This document shows positions 50,772 through 59,612 of a stretch of DNA of 64,000 nucleotides, piece after piece; the first letter of the stretch is position 1, and each line of letters starts with the position of its first letter. The translations under genes were made by a program, and so were the position numbers. This DNA is from Pseudarthrobacter oxydans (GTDB lineage: Bacteria; Actinomycetota; Actinomycetes; Actinomycetales; Micrococcaceae), in the NCBI RefSeq assembly GCF_034258515.1, contig NZ_CP139438.1, forward strand, positions 992,001 to 1,056,000, read 5' to 3'. The notes beneath the pieces are model-generated. The model ran no database searches and was not told where the DNA came from. It saw only the letters and a program-made list of their open reading frames with translations.

Positions 50772-53431
50772 AACTGTTCATTGATGGCACGGCCGTCGAG
50801 GTGCCGTCCGGAGCCACCCTGCTTGAGGCGGTGCGTGCGGCGGGCCTGGCCCTCCCCGCTTTGTGCCACGACGACCGGCTCAGCACGGTGGCGTCCTGCC
50901 GGACGTGCCTGGTGGACGTCAACGGCAGGGGTCTGGCCGCCGCCTGCAGCACCCCGGCCGAGGACGGCCTGCGCATTGACGTCGAGGCCTCCCGCGAAGT
51001 CCGGCGTGCTGCGCTGCAGGCTATCGTCGCCGGGTTGCCTCCCCGGGCGCTGGACATTCCAGCCGACCGCAGCGAACTGGTCCGCCAATGCGCCGAGTAC
51101 GGGGTGGCTGCTCCGTCCGGAGTTGTCCTGCCGCCGGAGCGGGGCGTCGACCATTCGCACCCCTACGTCAAGCTTGACCGTGATCTCTGCATTGCCTGCG
51201 GCCGGTGCGTCCGTGCCTGTGCAGAAATCCAGGGTACGTTCGCGCTGACGCTCGTTGGCCGCGGGGCCGGAACCGTGGTGGCGCCGGGTACAGGCGGTCC
51301 CTGGGCGGAATCCGACTGCGTCTCCTGCGGGGCGTGCGTGGACACCTGCCCCACCGGAGCCCTGTCCGAACCGGGGCTGCTCAATCTGTTGCCGCTTGAG
51401 CGGCAGACCCTGACCACCTGCGGTTACTGCGGCGTGGGCTGCAGCCTGGAAGTCTCGACGCGCGGCAACACCATCATGACCGTCAAGCCCGCCGGGGACG
51501 GCTCGGTCAATCGCGGCCACGCCTGCGTCAAAGGGCGGTTTGCCCACGGCTTCCTCGGTTCCGCAGACCGGCTCACCACCCCGCTGATCCGCCGTAACGG
51601 AACGCTGACCCCGGCAACCTGGACAGAGGCAGTCGGGTTCGTGGCGGCACGCCTCGGCAGCATCCGGGACGGACAACCAGACGGGTTTGCCCTGATTTCC
51701 TCTGCCCGGGCCACCAACGAGGAGAACTACCTGGCCCAGAAATTCGCCCGGACCGTCATGGGGACCAACAACGTGGACAACTGTTCCCGGCTCTGCCATG
51801 CCCCTTCCGCGGCCGGCCTGGCCGCCACGTTCGGGCTGGGCGGCGGGACGAACCCGTTCGACGATTTGGAGCGGTGCGATGCGGTCCTCCTGGTGGGGGC
51901 GAACCCGACGGCGGCCCACCCGGTGGTGGGATCCCGCATCTTCCAGCGCGTCATGGACGGCGCCCGCCTGGTAGTGGTGGATCCGCGGCGTACCTCGCTG
52001 GCCCGGTACGCCGACGTCCACCTCAGGCCCAGGCCGGGGACCAATGTGGCCGTGTTCAACGGCCTCGCGCACGTCCTGGTCAGGGAGGGCCTGGTGGACA
52101 CCGCCTTCCTGGACCTGCATACCACCGGCTACGAGGAACTGTTTGGGCTGTTGGAAGACTACCCGCCGGAGCGGGTGGCCGCGATTTCCGGTGTCCCGGC
52201 GGACGACCTCGTGCAGGCGGCCCTTTTGTACGGGCAGGCGCTGGCGCCGGCCATCTTTTACGGCCTGGGCGTGACGGAACACCTCCACGGCACGGACGGT
52301 GTCCGGACGCTGTCCAACCTTGCCCTCCTGCGGGGCGCCGTGGGCCCGGGTGCAGGAGGAGGGGTGAACCCGCTGCGCGGCCAGAACAACGTTCAGGGTG
52401 CTTCCGACATGGGCGCCCTGCCGGACCTGCTGCCGGGTTACCAGAAGGTCCTGGACCCTGCGGCCAGGGCCCGGTGCGCCGGGACCTGGCGGGTCGATGT
52501 GCCGCCCCTGCCAGGGCTTAGGATCCCGCAGATGTTCGATGCTGCCCGGGCAGGGTCGCTGCAGGCGTTGTGGGTCATAGGCGAGGACGTTCTCACCACG
52601 GACCCTGACAGCACGGCCGTGCGGGCGGCCCTGGAGGCGTGCCCGCTGGTGATCTGCAACGACCTGTTCCTCTCCGCGACGACCGCCGCAGCCGACGTCG
52701 TCTTCCCCGTGGCCGCCTGGCTGGAAAAGGACGGCACATTCGTCAACTTCGACAGGCGTTTCCAGCGGGTAAGGCAGGCAGTGGAGCCCCCGGCCGGCGT
52801 CCGCACCGACTTTGCGGTGCTGCATGCGGTTGCAGGCAGGATGGGCGCGGACCTTGGCTGCGCCACACCGGCTGAAGCCATGGCCGAATGCGCTGCCGTG
52901 GCGCCGCTGTTTGGCGGTATCTCGCACCCCCGCCTGGACCGCGAAGGGCCTCTGCACTGGCCGTGCGGGTCCGCCGACTCGGCGGGAACCCCCCGGTTGT
53001 ACCAGGAGAGGTTTGCCACCCCGGACGGGCTGGCCCACCTGGCAGCGAGGAACTACCTGCCCCCGGGCGAACAATGCGACGCCGAGTTTCCGTTCCTGCT
53101 GATCACCGGGCGCAGGGGGGAGCACTATAACTCCGGAAGTATGACCCGGCGGACCGGCAACCTGCGCCTGAGCGCAGACGAGACGGTGGACATCGAGCCC
53201 GGGGATGCCGCCGCCCTGGGACTGAACGACGGCGATCCGGTCCGGCTGGGCAGCAGGCACGGGTCGGCGGTCCTTCAGGCCAGGATCACCGACGAGGTGG
53301 AACCGGGCCAGGTGTTCGCCGGCTTCCATTTTCCCGGCGCATCGGTCAATAGCCTCACCTCCAGGGTGGAGGACGAGGTGACCGGATGTCCCGAATACAA
53401 GCTGACGGCAGTCCGCCTGTCCAGGTCCTGA
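50768..53431 (+). CDS. NAD-linked formate dehydrogenase alpha subunit
   Basis: An 887-residue molybdenum enzyme that oxidises formate to CO2. The N-terminus carries a [2Fe-2S] ferredoxin (ALCHDD...SCRTCLV...AACSTP), then two [4Fe-4S] clusters (CIACGRCVRAC and CVSCGACVDTCP) and the Mo-domain cluster (CGYCGVGCSLEV...GHACVKG). The catalytic residue is C343 in NCSRLCHAPS, followed by H344, so this is a cysteine, not selenocysteine, enzyme. GVNPLRGQNNVQGASDMGALPDLLPGYQ is the active-site loop and the molydopterin-binding C-terminal domain closes the protein. The start is GTG at 50768 inside the end of the beta gene. I see no fdhD or chaperone gene beside it. Confidence 0.92.
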   Translation: MKLFIDGTAVEVPSGATLLEAVRAAGLALPALCHDDRLSTVASCRTCLVDVNGRGLAAACSTPAEDGLRIDVEASREVRRAALQAIVAGLPPRALDIPADRSELVRQCAEYGVAAPSGVVLPPERGVDHSHPYVKLDRDLCIACGRCVRACAEIQGTFALTLVGRGAGTVVAPGTGGPWAESDCVSCGACVDTCPTGALSEPGLLNLLPLERQTLTTCGYCGVGCSLEVSTRGNTIMTVKPAGDGSVNRGHACVKGRFAHGFLGSADRLTTPLIRRNGTLTPATWTEAVGFVAARLGSIRDGQPDGFALISSARATNEENYLAQKFARTVMGTNNVDNCSRLCHAPSAAGLAATFGLGGGTNPFDDLERCDAVLLVGANPTAAHPVVGSRIFQRVMDGARLVVVDPRRTSLARYADVHLRPRPGTNVAVFNGLAHVLVREGLVDTAFLDLHTTGYEELFGLLEDYPPERVAAISGVPADDLVQAALLYGQALAPAIFYGLGVTEHLHGTDGVRTLSNLALLRGAVGPGAGGGVNPLRGQNNVQGASDMGALPDLLPGYQKVLDPAARARCAGTWRVDVPPLPGLRIPQMFDAARAGSLQALWVIGEDVLTTDPDSTAVRAALEACPLVICNDLFLSATTAAADVVFPVAAWLEKDGTFVNFDRRFQRVRQAVEPPAGVRTDFAVLHAVAGRMGADLGCATPAEAMAECAAVAPLFGGISHPRLDREGPLHWPCGSADSAGTPRLYQERFATPDGLAHLAARNYLPPGEQCDAEFPFLLITGRRGEHYNSGSMTRRTGNLRLSADETVDIEPGDAAALGLNDGDPVRLGSRHGSAVLQARITDEVEPGQVFAGFHFPGASVNSLTSRVEDEVTGCPEYKLTAVRLSRS

Positions 53432-53462
53432 TGACAGTGCGGACTGCCCGGCCGAACGCAGG

Positions 53463-53894
53463 CTAGGACGCGCGGTTCTTCGCGAGGAACCTGCGCAGGA
53501 CGGTGGCCGTCAGCCAGGTGACCAGGCTGCAGGCCGCGGCGCCCCAAAGGATGTCCGTTACGGCGACGATTGCGGTGAAGTCCTTGAGCACGGCAAACGC
53601 CGTCAGTGCCCAGGTGGCGTAGGTGAAGAAGCCGAACAGCGCCGCGCCCGTGACCCGCTGCCGCATCGTTGCGTGCGCGTCGTTGGGGCGGACGCCGTAG
53701 TGCACCATCCCTGCGACAAAAATGAGGTAAAAGGCCACGGCTCCGGCAGCGTTGGGCCTGGGGGCAATCAGGTGGCCGATCTGGCTTTGGTAGAGGTTGC
53801 TCGCCACGAAGCTGATCCAGACGAGGTCCAGCACAGCGAAGATCACGGCGGTGACCGCGTAGGACAGCAGCCATCTCTTGGTCCGGGTGTTCAT
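53463..53894 (-). CDS. DUF2177 membrane protein
   Basis: A 143-residue protein with four helices, of the DUF2177 family: WLLSYAVTAVIFAVLDLVWISFVASNLYQSQIGHLIAPRPNAAGAVAFYLIFVAGMVHYGVRP, then GAALFGFFTYATWALTAFAVLKDFTAIVAVTDILWGAAACSLVTWL. Function is unknown. Its ATG overlaps the stop of the acyl-CoA ligase by four bases (ATGA), so it is the last gene of a three-gene coupled operon. Confidence 0.83.
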   Translation of the reverse strand: MNTRTKRWLLSYAVTAVIFAVLDLVWISFVASNLYQSQIGHLIAPRPNAAGAVAFYLIFVAGMVHYGVRPNDAHATMRQRVTGAALFGFFTYATWALTAFAVLKDFTAIVAVTDILWGAAACSLVTWLTATVLRRFLAKNRAS

Positions 53895-55759
53895 GCTTGG
53901 CTCCTTGACTCGGCGTAGAGGTTCTCCACGATGTGGCGGGCGCGTTCGGTGAACGCGGTGCGTTTGAGTTTCATGGTGGACGTGACCATTCCGTTGGCCT
54001 CGCTGAGGTCGGCCAGGAGCAGCACGAACTTGCGCACCTGCTCGGAGCGGGCCAGCTTTGCGTTGGCGGCACTGACCGCCTTGCCGATGGTGCTGAGGAG
54101 GCGCGCGTCCTCTATCTGGACGGCGCCTCCGTCGTCCGGGATCCGCAGCCCGGCGAGATCGTTGATGCCCTCGCGCTCGGCCCACGCCGTGACCGACTCG
54201 GGGTCCAGCAGCACCAGGCCGCCCAGGTACGGTTTGCCCTCGCCCACCATGACGGCGTGGGCCACCAGCGGATCGCCCTCCACGTAGCCTTCCCAGATGG
54301 CGGGGGTGATGGTCTTCCCGCCGGCGGTGACAATCACGTCCTTGATCCTGCCCTTGAGGGTCAGCCGTCCCAGCTCATCGAGTTCGCCGAGGTCTCCTGT
54401 GTGGAAGTACCCCTCCGTGAACACGCCCTGGTTGTCCGCCGGCCTGCGGTAGCCGGCGAACACGCCCACGCCGCGGGCCAGTACCTCGCCGCGGTCCGAG
54501 ATGCGCACGGTGGTTCCCGGCATCGGGACGCCCACCGTGCCGGCGCCGATGGCGTCCGGCATATTCCCGGTCAGCGGCGCGGTGGTCTCCGTGAGGCCGT
54601 AGCCCTCGATGACGGGCAGGCCAAGGCCACGGAAGAACAGGGACAGCTCGGCGTCCAGTGCGGCGGCGCCGGACAGCAGGTAGTCCAAACGGCCACCCAT
54701 CAAAGCGCGGAGCCGGGCGTAGAACGCGCGGTCGAACACTGCGTGCCGCGCACGCAGGCCGAACGGGGCGCGCAAGGACGGGTCGGCGTCGTGCGCTTCA
54801 GCGAACCGGCCCCACTCCACAGCGGTCTGCTGCGCCGCAGCCCATACCAGCCCAAGGCGTTTCCGGGCCGCTGCGCCGGCAGCGGACGCCAGGATTTTCT
54901 GCAGCACCCGGGGGACCACCACCAGGAAGGTGGGCTTCAGGACCCCGAGGGCGGGCACCACGTCCTTGGGATCGGACAGGTGGGCGATGCGCATGCCGTT
55001 GGCCAGGCAGATCAGCTGCAGGCCGCGGGCCAGCACGTGGGCCATGGGCAGGAAGATGACGGTGTTGCCGCCTTCGCGGACCACGCCCGTATAGGCGGCG
55101 CCCACGTTGAGCACCTGGCCCACGAAATTGCCGTGGGTGATCAGGGCGCCCTTGGGCGCGGCGGTGGTGCCGGAGGTGTAGACGATGGTGGCCACGGCGT
55201 TCAGGTCCGGCAGCAGGCGCCGCTCCTCAACGGTGCTGTCCGGGATGGCGGCGCCGCGCAGTTTCAGCTCGGCAAGGTCCGCGCCGGGACGTGCGTCCAT
55301 GGTCCAGACGCCCAGGTTTGTCCGCCCGGCCTGTTCAAAGCCCTGTTCCAACAGGAGGGCGTGCCCGGCGGTGCCGGCGACGGCCAGGCGCACGGCGGCG
55401 TCGTCGAGGACCGCGGCCACCTGGGGCAGGGCGGAGGTTTCATAGACGGGGACCACGACGGCGGCGGCGAACCACGCTGCCATGTCCGCCACTGCCCATT
55501 CATACCGGGTGGGCGACATGATGGCGAGGGACTCGCCGGGCTGCAGGCCGGCGGCGATGAGGCCCTTGGCCAGGGCGCGCACCTCCTCGACGAACTGCCG
55601 CGTGGTCACCTGGCGCCACGGATCCGTGATGGCGCCCTCCGGGGCCCGCACCTCGAAGGCAACATGGTCCGGGGACGTCCTGAACCGCTGCATCAGCAGT
55701 TCCGTGGCGTTCCGGTGGCTGGACGGTTCAACCAGCAGCGGGGTGGAGAACTCTCTCAA
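53891..55759 (-). CDS. AMP-dependent long-chain acyl-CoA synthetase
   Basis: A 622-residue adenylate-forming enzyme that activates fatty acids to acyl-CoA. The P-loop region IVYTSGTTAAPKGALITH, the motif GYGLTETTAP, the hinge-side YFHTGDLGELDELGRLTLKGRIKDVIVTAGGKTITP and the C-terminal lysine region (TMKLKRTAFTERA) are all present. The initial codon is TTG, which overlaps the MarR stop by four bases (TTGA) after AAAGGA. It is probably repressed by that MarR protein and released by an acyl-CoA or aromatic acyl ligand. Chain-length preference cannot be read from sequence. Confidence 0.88.
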   Translation of the reverse strand: MREFSTPLLVEPSSHRNATELLMQRFRTSPDHVAFEVRAPEGAITDPWRQVTTRQFVEEVRALAKGLIAAGLQPGESLAIMSPTRYEWAVADMAAWFAAAVVVPVYETSALPQVAAVLDDAAVRLAVAGTAGHALLLEQGFEQAGRTNLGVWTMDARPGADLAELKLRGAAIPDSTVEERRLLPDLNAVATIVYTSGTTAAPKGALITHGNFVGQVLNVGAAYTGVVREGGNTVIFLPMAHVLARGLQLICLANGMRIAHLSDPKDVVPALGVLKPTFLVVVPRVLQKILASAAGAAARKRLGLVWAAAQQTAVEWGRFAEAHDADPSLRAPFGLRARHAVFDRAFYARLRALMGGRLDYLLSGAAALDAELSLFFRGLGLPVIEGYGLTETTAPLTGNMPDAIGAGTVGVPMPGTTVRISDRGEVLARGVGVFAGYRRPADNQGVFTEGYFHTGDLGELDELGRLTLKGRIKDVIVTAGGKTITPAIWEGYVEGDPLVAHAVMVGEGKPYLGGLVLLDPESVTAWAEREGINDLAGLRIPDDGGAVQIEDARLLSTIGKAVSAANAKLARSEQVRKFVLLLADLSEANGMVTSTMKLKRTAFTERARHIVENLYAESRSQA

Positions 55760-56217
55760 GCGGTGTCCTTTGTCGAAAGGGTATTCAGGTGGTTCTGCAT
55801 GAGGTGCCGGGCGGTGTGGAGGAACCCGGCCACGGCGTCCTGCTGGGCGGCAGGCAGGGATTCGAGGTGCCGGTTGGTGGCATCCATGAGGGGCCGCATC
55901 AGGTTCATGATGTCCCGGGAGGCGGCGGCGGTGGCACTGACGTGGACATGGCGGCGGTCCCCTTCGCCGCGGAGGCGTTCCGCGTAGCCGCGGCTTTGCA
56001 GCCGGCTGACGATCGCGGTGGTGGTGGCGGCCGTGGCGCCCAGCTTCAGAGCGAGGTTTCCCACCGTCATGGGTCCGGACTGGGACAGTGTGGAGAGGGC
56101 GCGGTAGTCGGTGAGGTTGAGCCCCAACCTGTCCGCCACTTCGCGTTCAGTCTCGTTGGCCAGCGCCAGAACAGCGTGGAGGGCGACGGCGGCCGGATGG
56201 TACGACGGTGTGCTCAT
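55756..56217 (-). CDS. MarR-family repressor of the acyl-CoA synthetase operon
   Basis: A 153-residue winged-helix protein: LALANETEREVADRLGLNLTDYRALSTLSQSGPMTVGNLALKLGATAATTTAIVSRLQSRGYAERLRGEGDRRHVHVSATAAASRDIMN. Ligand-binding residues are not evident. The start is the ATG at 56217 after GGGAGG. It is the first gene of the operon with the synthetase and the DUF2177 gene, and probably senses an acyl or aromatic ligand. Confidence 0.88.
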   Translation of the reverse strand: MSTPSYHPAAVALHAVLALANETEREVADRLGLNLTDYRALSTLSQSGPMTVGNLALKLGATAATTTAIVSRLQSRGYAERLRGEGDRRHVHVSATAAASRDIMNLMRPLMDATNRHLESLPAAQQDAVAGFLHTARHLMQNHLNTLSTKDTA

Positions 56218-56240
56218 GGTTCCTCCCATCTTCGCTAGTC

Positions 56241-56270
56241 TATATAGTAATTAGATAACCTTGTAATCAA
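56241..56270 (-). promoter_or_regulatory. promoter of the MarR/acyl-CoA synthetase operon
   Basis: TTGATT (56270-56265), an 18-base spacer and TATATA (56246-56241) on the minus strand lie 24 bases before the MarR ATG, in a markedly AT-rich pocket. A weak direct repeat, GTAATTAG (56247-56254) and GTAATCAA (56263-56270), lies within it and might be a regulator site. Confidence 0.5.
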
Positions 56271-56340
56271 ATCAGTTTGAAGAAGCGGAGTGCGCCGGGA
56301 CCGCGTGGCTGCCGTCCCGGCTTGGGAAAGGAATGCCCTG

Positions 56341-57207
56341 ATGAAGGATTCGGACCGTAAGGCGCTCATCATTTTTGTGGTCGCGGTGCTGGTGGGGGCG
56401 CTTGTCGCCTTCGCTGGCAGCCAGGGTGGTGCCACCGTGGGCGGGTTCCCCCTCTTTGCGCTGGGGGTGGCGGCGGCGTTCCTTATCCAGTGGCTGGCCT
56501 TTATCCCGGCGTTCAAGGCGCAGACCGAGAAGTACTACGACCTCACCGGCGCCCTGACCTACATCTCCATCACCCTGCTCCTGGTTGTGCTGACCCCGGG
56601 TGTGGACGCGCGGGGGCTGCTGCTGGCGGCCATGGTGGTGGCGTGGGCCGTAAGGCTGGGGAGCTTCCTGTTCCGCCGCGTCAGCAAGCACGGCAAGGAT
56701 GACCGGTTCGATGAGATCAAGCCATCGTTCATCCGGTTCCTGAACACCTGGACAGTGCAGGGGCTGTGGGTGGTCCTCACCGCGGCTGCTGCCTGGATTG
56801 CCATTACATCCGTTGCCCGGGTGGCGCTCGACGGGTGGGCGCTGGCGGGCTTCCTGGTGTGGGCTGGTGGCTTCGGCATCGAGGCTGTGGCGGACAACCA
56901 GAAGGGCCGGTTCAAGGCTGATCCGGCCAATAAGGGCCGCTTCATCTCCACCGGACTGTGGTCCAAGTCCCGGCACCCCAACTACTTCGGCGAGATTGTG
57001 CTCTGGACCGGCGTGCTCCTGATCGCCGTTCCGGTACTGCAGGGCTGGCAATGGCTGGCCCTGCTGTCTCCGCTCTTCGTGGCGCTGCTCCTGATCAAGG
57101 GCAGCGGCATCCCGCTGCTGGAGAAGAAGGCCGACCGGAAATGGGGCGGCGAGCCCGAGTACGAGGCCTACAAGAAAAACACCCCGGTCCTCATCCCGAA
57201 GCTGTAG
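56341..57207 (+). CDS. DUF1295 / steroid 5-alpha-reductase-like membrane protein
   Basis: A 288-residue integral membrane protein with about seven helices. The C-terminal segment GRFISTGLWSKSRHPNYFGEIVLWTGVLLI is the hallmark of the DUF1295/isoprenylcysteine methyltransferase-related family, and EKKADRKWGGEPEYEAYKKNTPVLIPKL closes it. The substrate in bacteria is unknown; a lipid reductase or methyltransferase role is possible. The start is the ATG at 56341, after AAAGGA. It is divergent from the MarR operon. Confidence 0.83.
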   Translation: MKDSDRKALIIFVVAVLVGALVAFAGSQGGATVGGFPLFALGVAAAFLIQWLAFIPAFKAQTEKYYDLTGALTYISITLLLVVLTPGVDARGLLLAAMVVAWAVRLGSFLFRRVSKHGKDDRFDEIKPSFIRFLNTWTVQGLWVVLTAAAAWIAITSVARVALDGWALAGFLVWAGGFGIEAVADNQKGRFKADPANKGRFISTGLWSKSRHPNYFGEIVLWTGVLLIAVPVLQGWQWLALLSPLFVALLLIKGSGIPLLEKKADRKWGGEPEYEAYKKNTPVLIPKL

Positions 57208-57292
57208 GGCAAGTTGGCGGACGAGCTTCCTCAGGCGGAGCTCGGGACGCTGGCCTCTGGCACTGCCTCTCCGTGGTGGGTACGGTGTCCGC

Positions 57293-57628
57293 ATGCAGAA
57301 GATATCGATTGATGCCCTGGCCCGCCAGCAGCTCGAAGCAGCGGTGGCGGCTCCCAGCGGGCGGGCGGCGGACACGGCGTTCGGCGGACATGAGAAAAAG
57401 CTGCGCCAGACGGTCATGGCCTTCCGTGCCGGCACGCAGCTGAGCGAGCACCAGAATCCCGGCGAGGCCACGGTCTACGTGATCAGGGGATCGGTCTGGC
57501 TGAAGTCCGGTGGTGAAGCCTGGCAGGGCAAGGCCGGGGATCTCCTGATTGTCCCGAATGGGCTGCACAGCCTTGAGGCCGAGGAGGACTCGGCGGTGCT
57601 GTTCACGGTGGTCAAAACGGACCGGTAG
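57293..57628 (+). CDS. cupin-domain protein
   Basis: A 111-residue single-domain cupin: LRQTVMAFRAGTQLSEHQNPGEATVYVIRGSVWLKSGGEAWQGKAGDLLIVPNGLHSLEAEEDSAVLFTVVK. Metal ligands fit the pattern with H in SEHQNPGEA, E in GEATVYVI and H in NGLHSLE. It may act as a small enzyme or binding protein; the substrate is unknown. It stands alone with no evident operon. Confidence 0.85.
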   Translation: MQKISIDALARQQLEAAVAAPSGRAADTAFGGHEKKLRQTVMAFRAGTQLSEHQNPGEATVYVIRGSVWLKSGGEAWQGKAGDLLIVPNGLHSLEAEEDSAVLFTVVKTDR

Positions 57629-57888
57629 GGGCGGGGCGGCGGCTTCGGTGAAGCTGCTGCCGCCCGGAACCCGCCTCCCGCTGTCCCGGCGCAACCGGCG
57701 GGCACAAAGCCGGCCGCCGCTCACCGCGGATTTGCCGCCGCTCGGCGCAAGAATCATACGTTTGCTGACGATTTGCCTCATGATTGCCGGAGGCCACAGC
57801 GCTATAAGAGGGACTTTCGCCTCTGGAGGGGTATGCGCTGCGGCAGCGAACAGACATCGACGTCGTCGAACAAGCAAAGGGAATATCT

Positions 57889-59283
57889 ATGGGCTGGCTG
57901 GACCGAGAACGAACTGTTGCCCCGCCGGGATTCAACCGCTGGCTGGTGCCCCCCGCCGCGCTCGCGGTCCACCTCTGCATCGGGCAGGCCTACGCCACGA
58001 GCGTGTACAAGACCGCCCTGGTCAAGCACTTCGGCGCCAGCCTGACCGAGATCGGCGTGATCTTCTCCATCGCCATCGTGATGCTGGGCCTCTCGGCCGC
58101 GATCATGGGCACGTGGGTGGACAAGAACGGCCCGCGCAAGGCGATGTTCACCTCGGCCATGTTCTGGGCCGGCGGCTTCCTGATCGGCTCGCTCGGCATC
58201 TTCACCCACCAGCTGTGGCTCGTGTACCTCGGTTACGGCTTCATCGGCGGCATCGGCCTGGGCATCGGCTACATCTCGCCCGTGTCCACCCTGATCAAGT
58301 GGTTCCCGGACCGGCCCGGCCTCGCCACCGGCATGGCCATCATGGGCTTCGGCGGCGGCGCGCTGATCGCCAGTCCCGTCTCCACGGCGCTGCTCAAGAT
58401 GTACGATCCCAACTCCGGCGCCAAGGACTGGGTGGCCAGCGGCGATGCCGTGGGCAAGCTGTTCCTGACCCTCGCCGTCGTCTACCTTGCGTACATGCTC
58501 TTCGGCGCTTTCACCATCAAGGTCCCCGCCGACGGATGGAAGCCGGCAGGGTTCGACCCCGCCAAGGTCAAGGCCGCCAAGCTGGTCACCACGGAGAACG
58601 TCTCGGCGAAGAATGCCGTGAAGACGCGCCAGTTCTGGCTGCTGTGGATCGCGCTGTTCTGCAACGTCACCGCGGGCATCGGCATCCTGGAGCAGGCCGC
58701 GCCCATGATCCAGGACTTCTTCCGCCAGTCCGACGGCGTGTCCCTGGTGAGTGCCGCCGTCGCCGCCGGCTTTGTGGGGCTCCTGTCCATCGGCAACATG
58801 GCGGGGCGTTTCGCCTGGTCCGCCACCTCCGACGTCACCGGCCGCAAGCGCATCTATATGGTGTACCTCGGCGTCGGCGCCGTCCTGTACACGGTGCTGG
58901 CGCTGGCCGGGTCCAGCACCACGTTCCTCTACGTGGCGCTCGCCTTCGTCATCATTTCGTTCTACGGCGGCGGCTTCGCCACCGTTCCGGCCTACCTGCG
59001 GGACCTCTTCGGGACGTTCCAGGTGGGGGCCATCCACGGCCGGCTGCTGACCGCCTGGTCCGCCGCCGGAGTGGCCGGGCCGCTGATCGTCAACGCGTTC
59101 CTGGATGCCCAGGGCAAGCCCGGCCAGTTGGACGCCGCGTCCTACCAGCCGGCGCTGCTGACCATGGTGGCGCTGCTGGTGGTCGGCTTCCTGGCCAACC
59201 TGATGGTCAAGCCGGTGGACGCACGATTCCACGAACCCCGCCCCGACCGCGGACGGGCACACGAACCTGCCATGGAGGCCTGA
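57889..59283 (+). CDS. OFA-family (oxalate/formate-type) MFS transporter
   Basis: A 464-residue 12-helix transporter of the OFA family. The N-terminal FNRWLVPPAALAVHLCIGQAYATSVYKTALVKHFGASLTEIGVIFSIAIVMLGLSAAIMGTWVDKNGPRKAMF is diagnostic, and the central ENVSAKNAVKTRQFWLLWIALFCNVTAGIGILEQAAPMIQDFF is the family's second-half signature. Members exchange small carboxylates such as oxalate, formate, lactate or pyruvate. The ribosome site AAAGGGAA is a little upstream of the ATG. The small subunit gene follows one base after the stop. Confidence 0.88.
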   Translation: MGWLDRERTVAPPGFNRWLVPPAALAVHLCIGQAYATSVYKTALVKHFGASLTEIGVIFSIAIVMLGLSAAIMGTWVDKNGPRKAMFTSAMFWAGGFLIGSLGIFTHQLWLVYLGYGFIGGIGLGIGYISPVSTLIKWFPDRPGLATGMAIMGFGGGALIASPVSTALLKMYDPNSGAKDWVASGDAVGKLFLTLAVVYLAYMLFGAFTIKVPADGWKPAGFDPAKVKAAKLVTTENVSAKNAVKTRQFWLLWIALFCNVTAGIGILEQAAPMIQDFFRQSDGVSLVSAAVAAGFVGLLSIGNMAGRFAWSATSDVTGRKRIYMVYLGVGAVLYTVLALAGSSTTFLYVALAFVIISFYGGGFATVPAYLRDLFGTFQVGAIHGRLLTAWSAAGVAGPLIVNAFLDAQGKPGQLDAASYQPALLTMVALLVVGFLANLMVKPVDARFHEPRPDRGRAHEPAMEA

Positions 59284-59284
59284 G

Positions 59285-59428
59285 ATGAGCACTGCACACA
59301 CCCCCGGCGCGCAGGCGCCCGCCAAAGTATCGGTCGGCAAACTCGCCATCGCCTGGGCACTGGTGGGCGTCCCGCTGGCCTACGGGATCTACCAGACCCT
59401 GACCCGGGTGGCTGCGCTGTTCGGGTGA
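59285..59428 (+). CDS. MFS transporter small subunit
   Basis: A 47-residue single-helix protein: about 18 polar residues, then a membrane segment (KLAIAWALVGVPLAYGIYQTL, the last residues TRVAALFG). It begins one base after the OFA transporter stop; its ribosome site would be GGAGG in the end of that gene. This matches a known but little-studied family of tiny subunits found directly behind OFA-type transporters. It presumably supports the assembly or activity of the larger protein. Confidence 0.75.
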   Translation: MSTAHTPGAQAPAKVSVGKLAIAWALVGVPLAYGIYQTLTRVAALFG

Positions 59429-59490
59429 GGAATGACGCCAGCCCCGCGCCGGCCGCGGCGCAGGGTTGGCGCAGGAGTCCTTAAGAATTT

Positions 59491-59546
59491 CCCCAGTTCC
59501 ACCAAAACGCACCTTTCCGGTTCACAGCGGGCCATAGGCTCTTCCT
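59491..59546 (+). promoter_or_regulatory. shared upstream blocks of the second HNH gene
   Basis: CCCCAGTT (59491-59498), CGGTTC (59518-59523) and ATAGGCTCTTCC (59534-59545) repeat the blocks seen upstream of the paralog at 38219, in the same order with 10 extra bases between the first and last. Confidence 0.45.
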
Positions 59547-59612
59547 CGGCGCAAAACACGGCCATGATGCCTGTGCGCCGGAACCTGTCGTGCACACAAC
59601 CTGGGGAACCGC

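Noticed and set aside
50744..53329. Very long open frame (861 codons) antisense to formate dehydrogenase
   Set aside because: High-GC codon use leaves antisense frames open. The composition is Arg/Gly/Val/His-rich without domains, and the sense strand carries all cluster and active-site motifs.
53933..55987. Long plus-strand frame (684 codons) antisense to the acyl-CoA synthetase
   Set aside because: Low-complexity Gly/Ala/His/Arg translation with no motif; the minus strand encodes a complete synthetase.
57802..59349. Minus-strand frame of 515 codons over the OFA transporter
   Set aside because: Shadow of the transporter gene; no recognisable domain.
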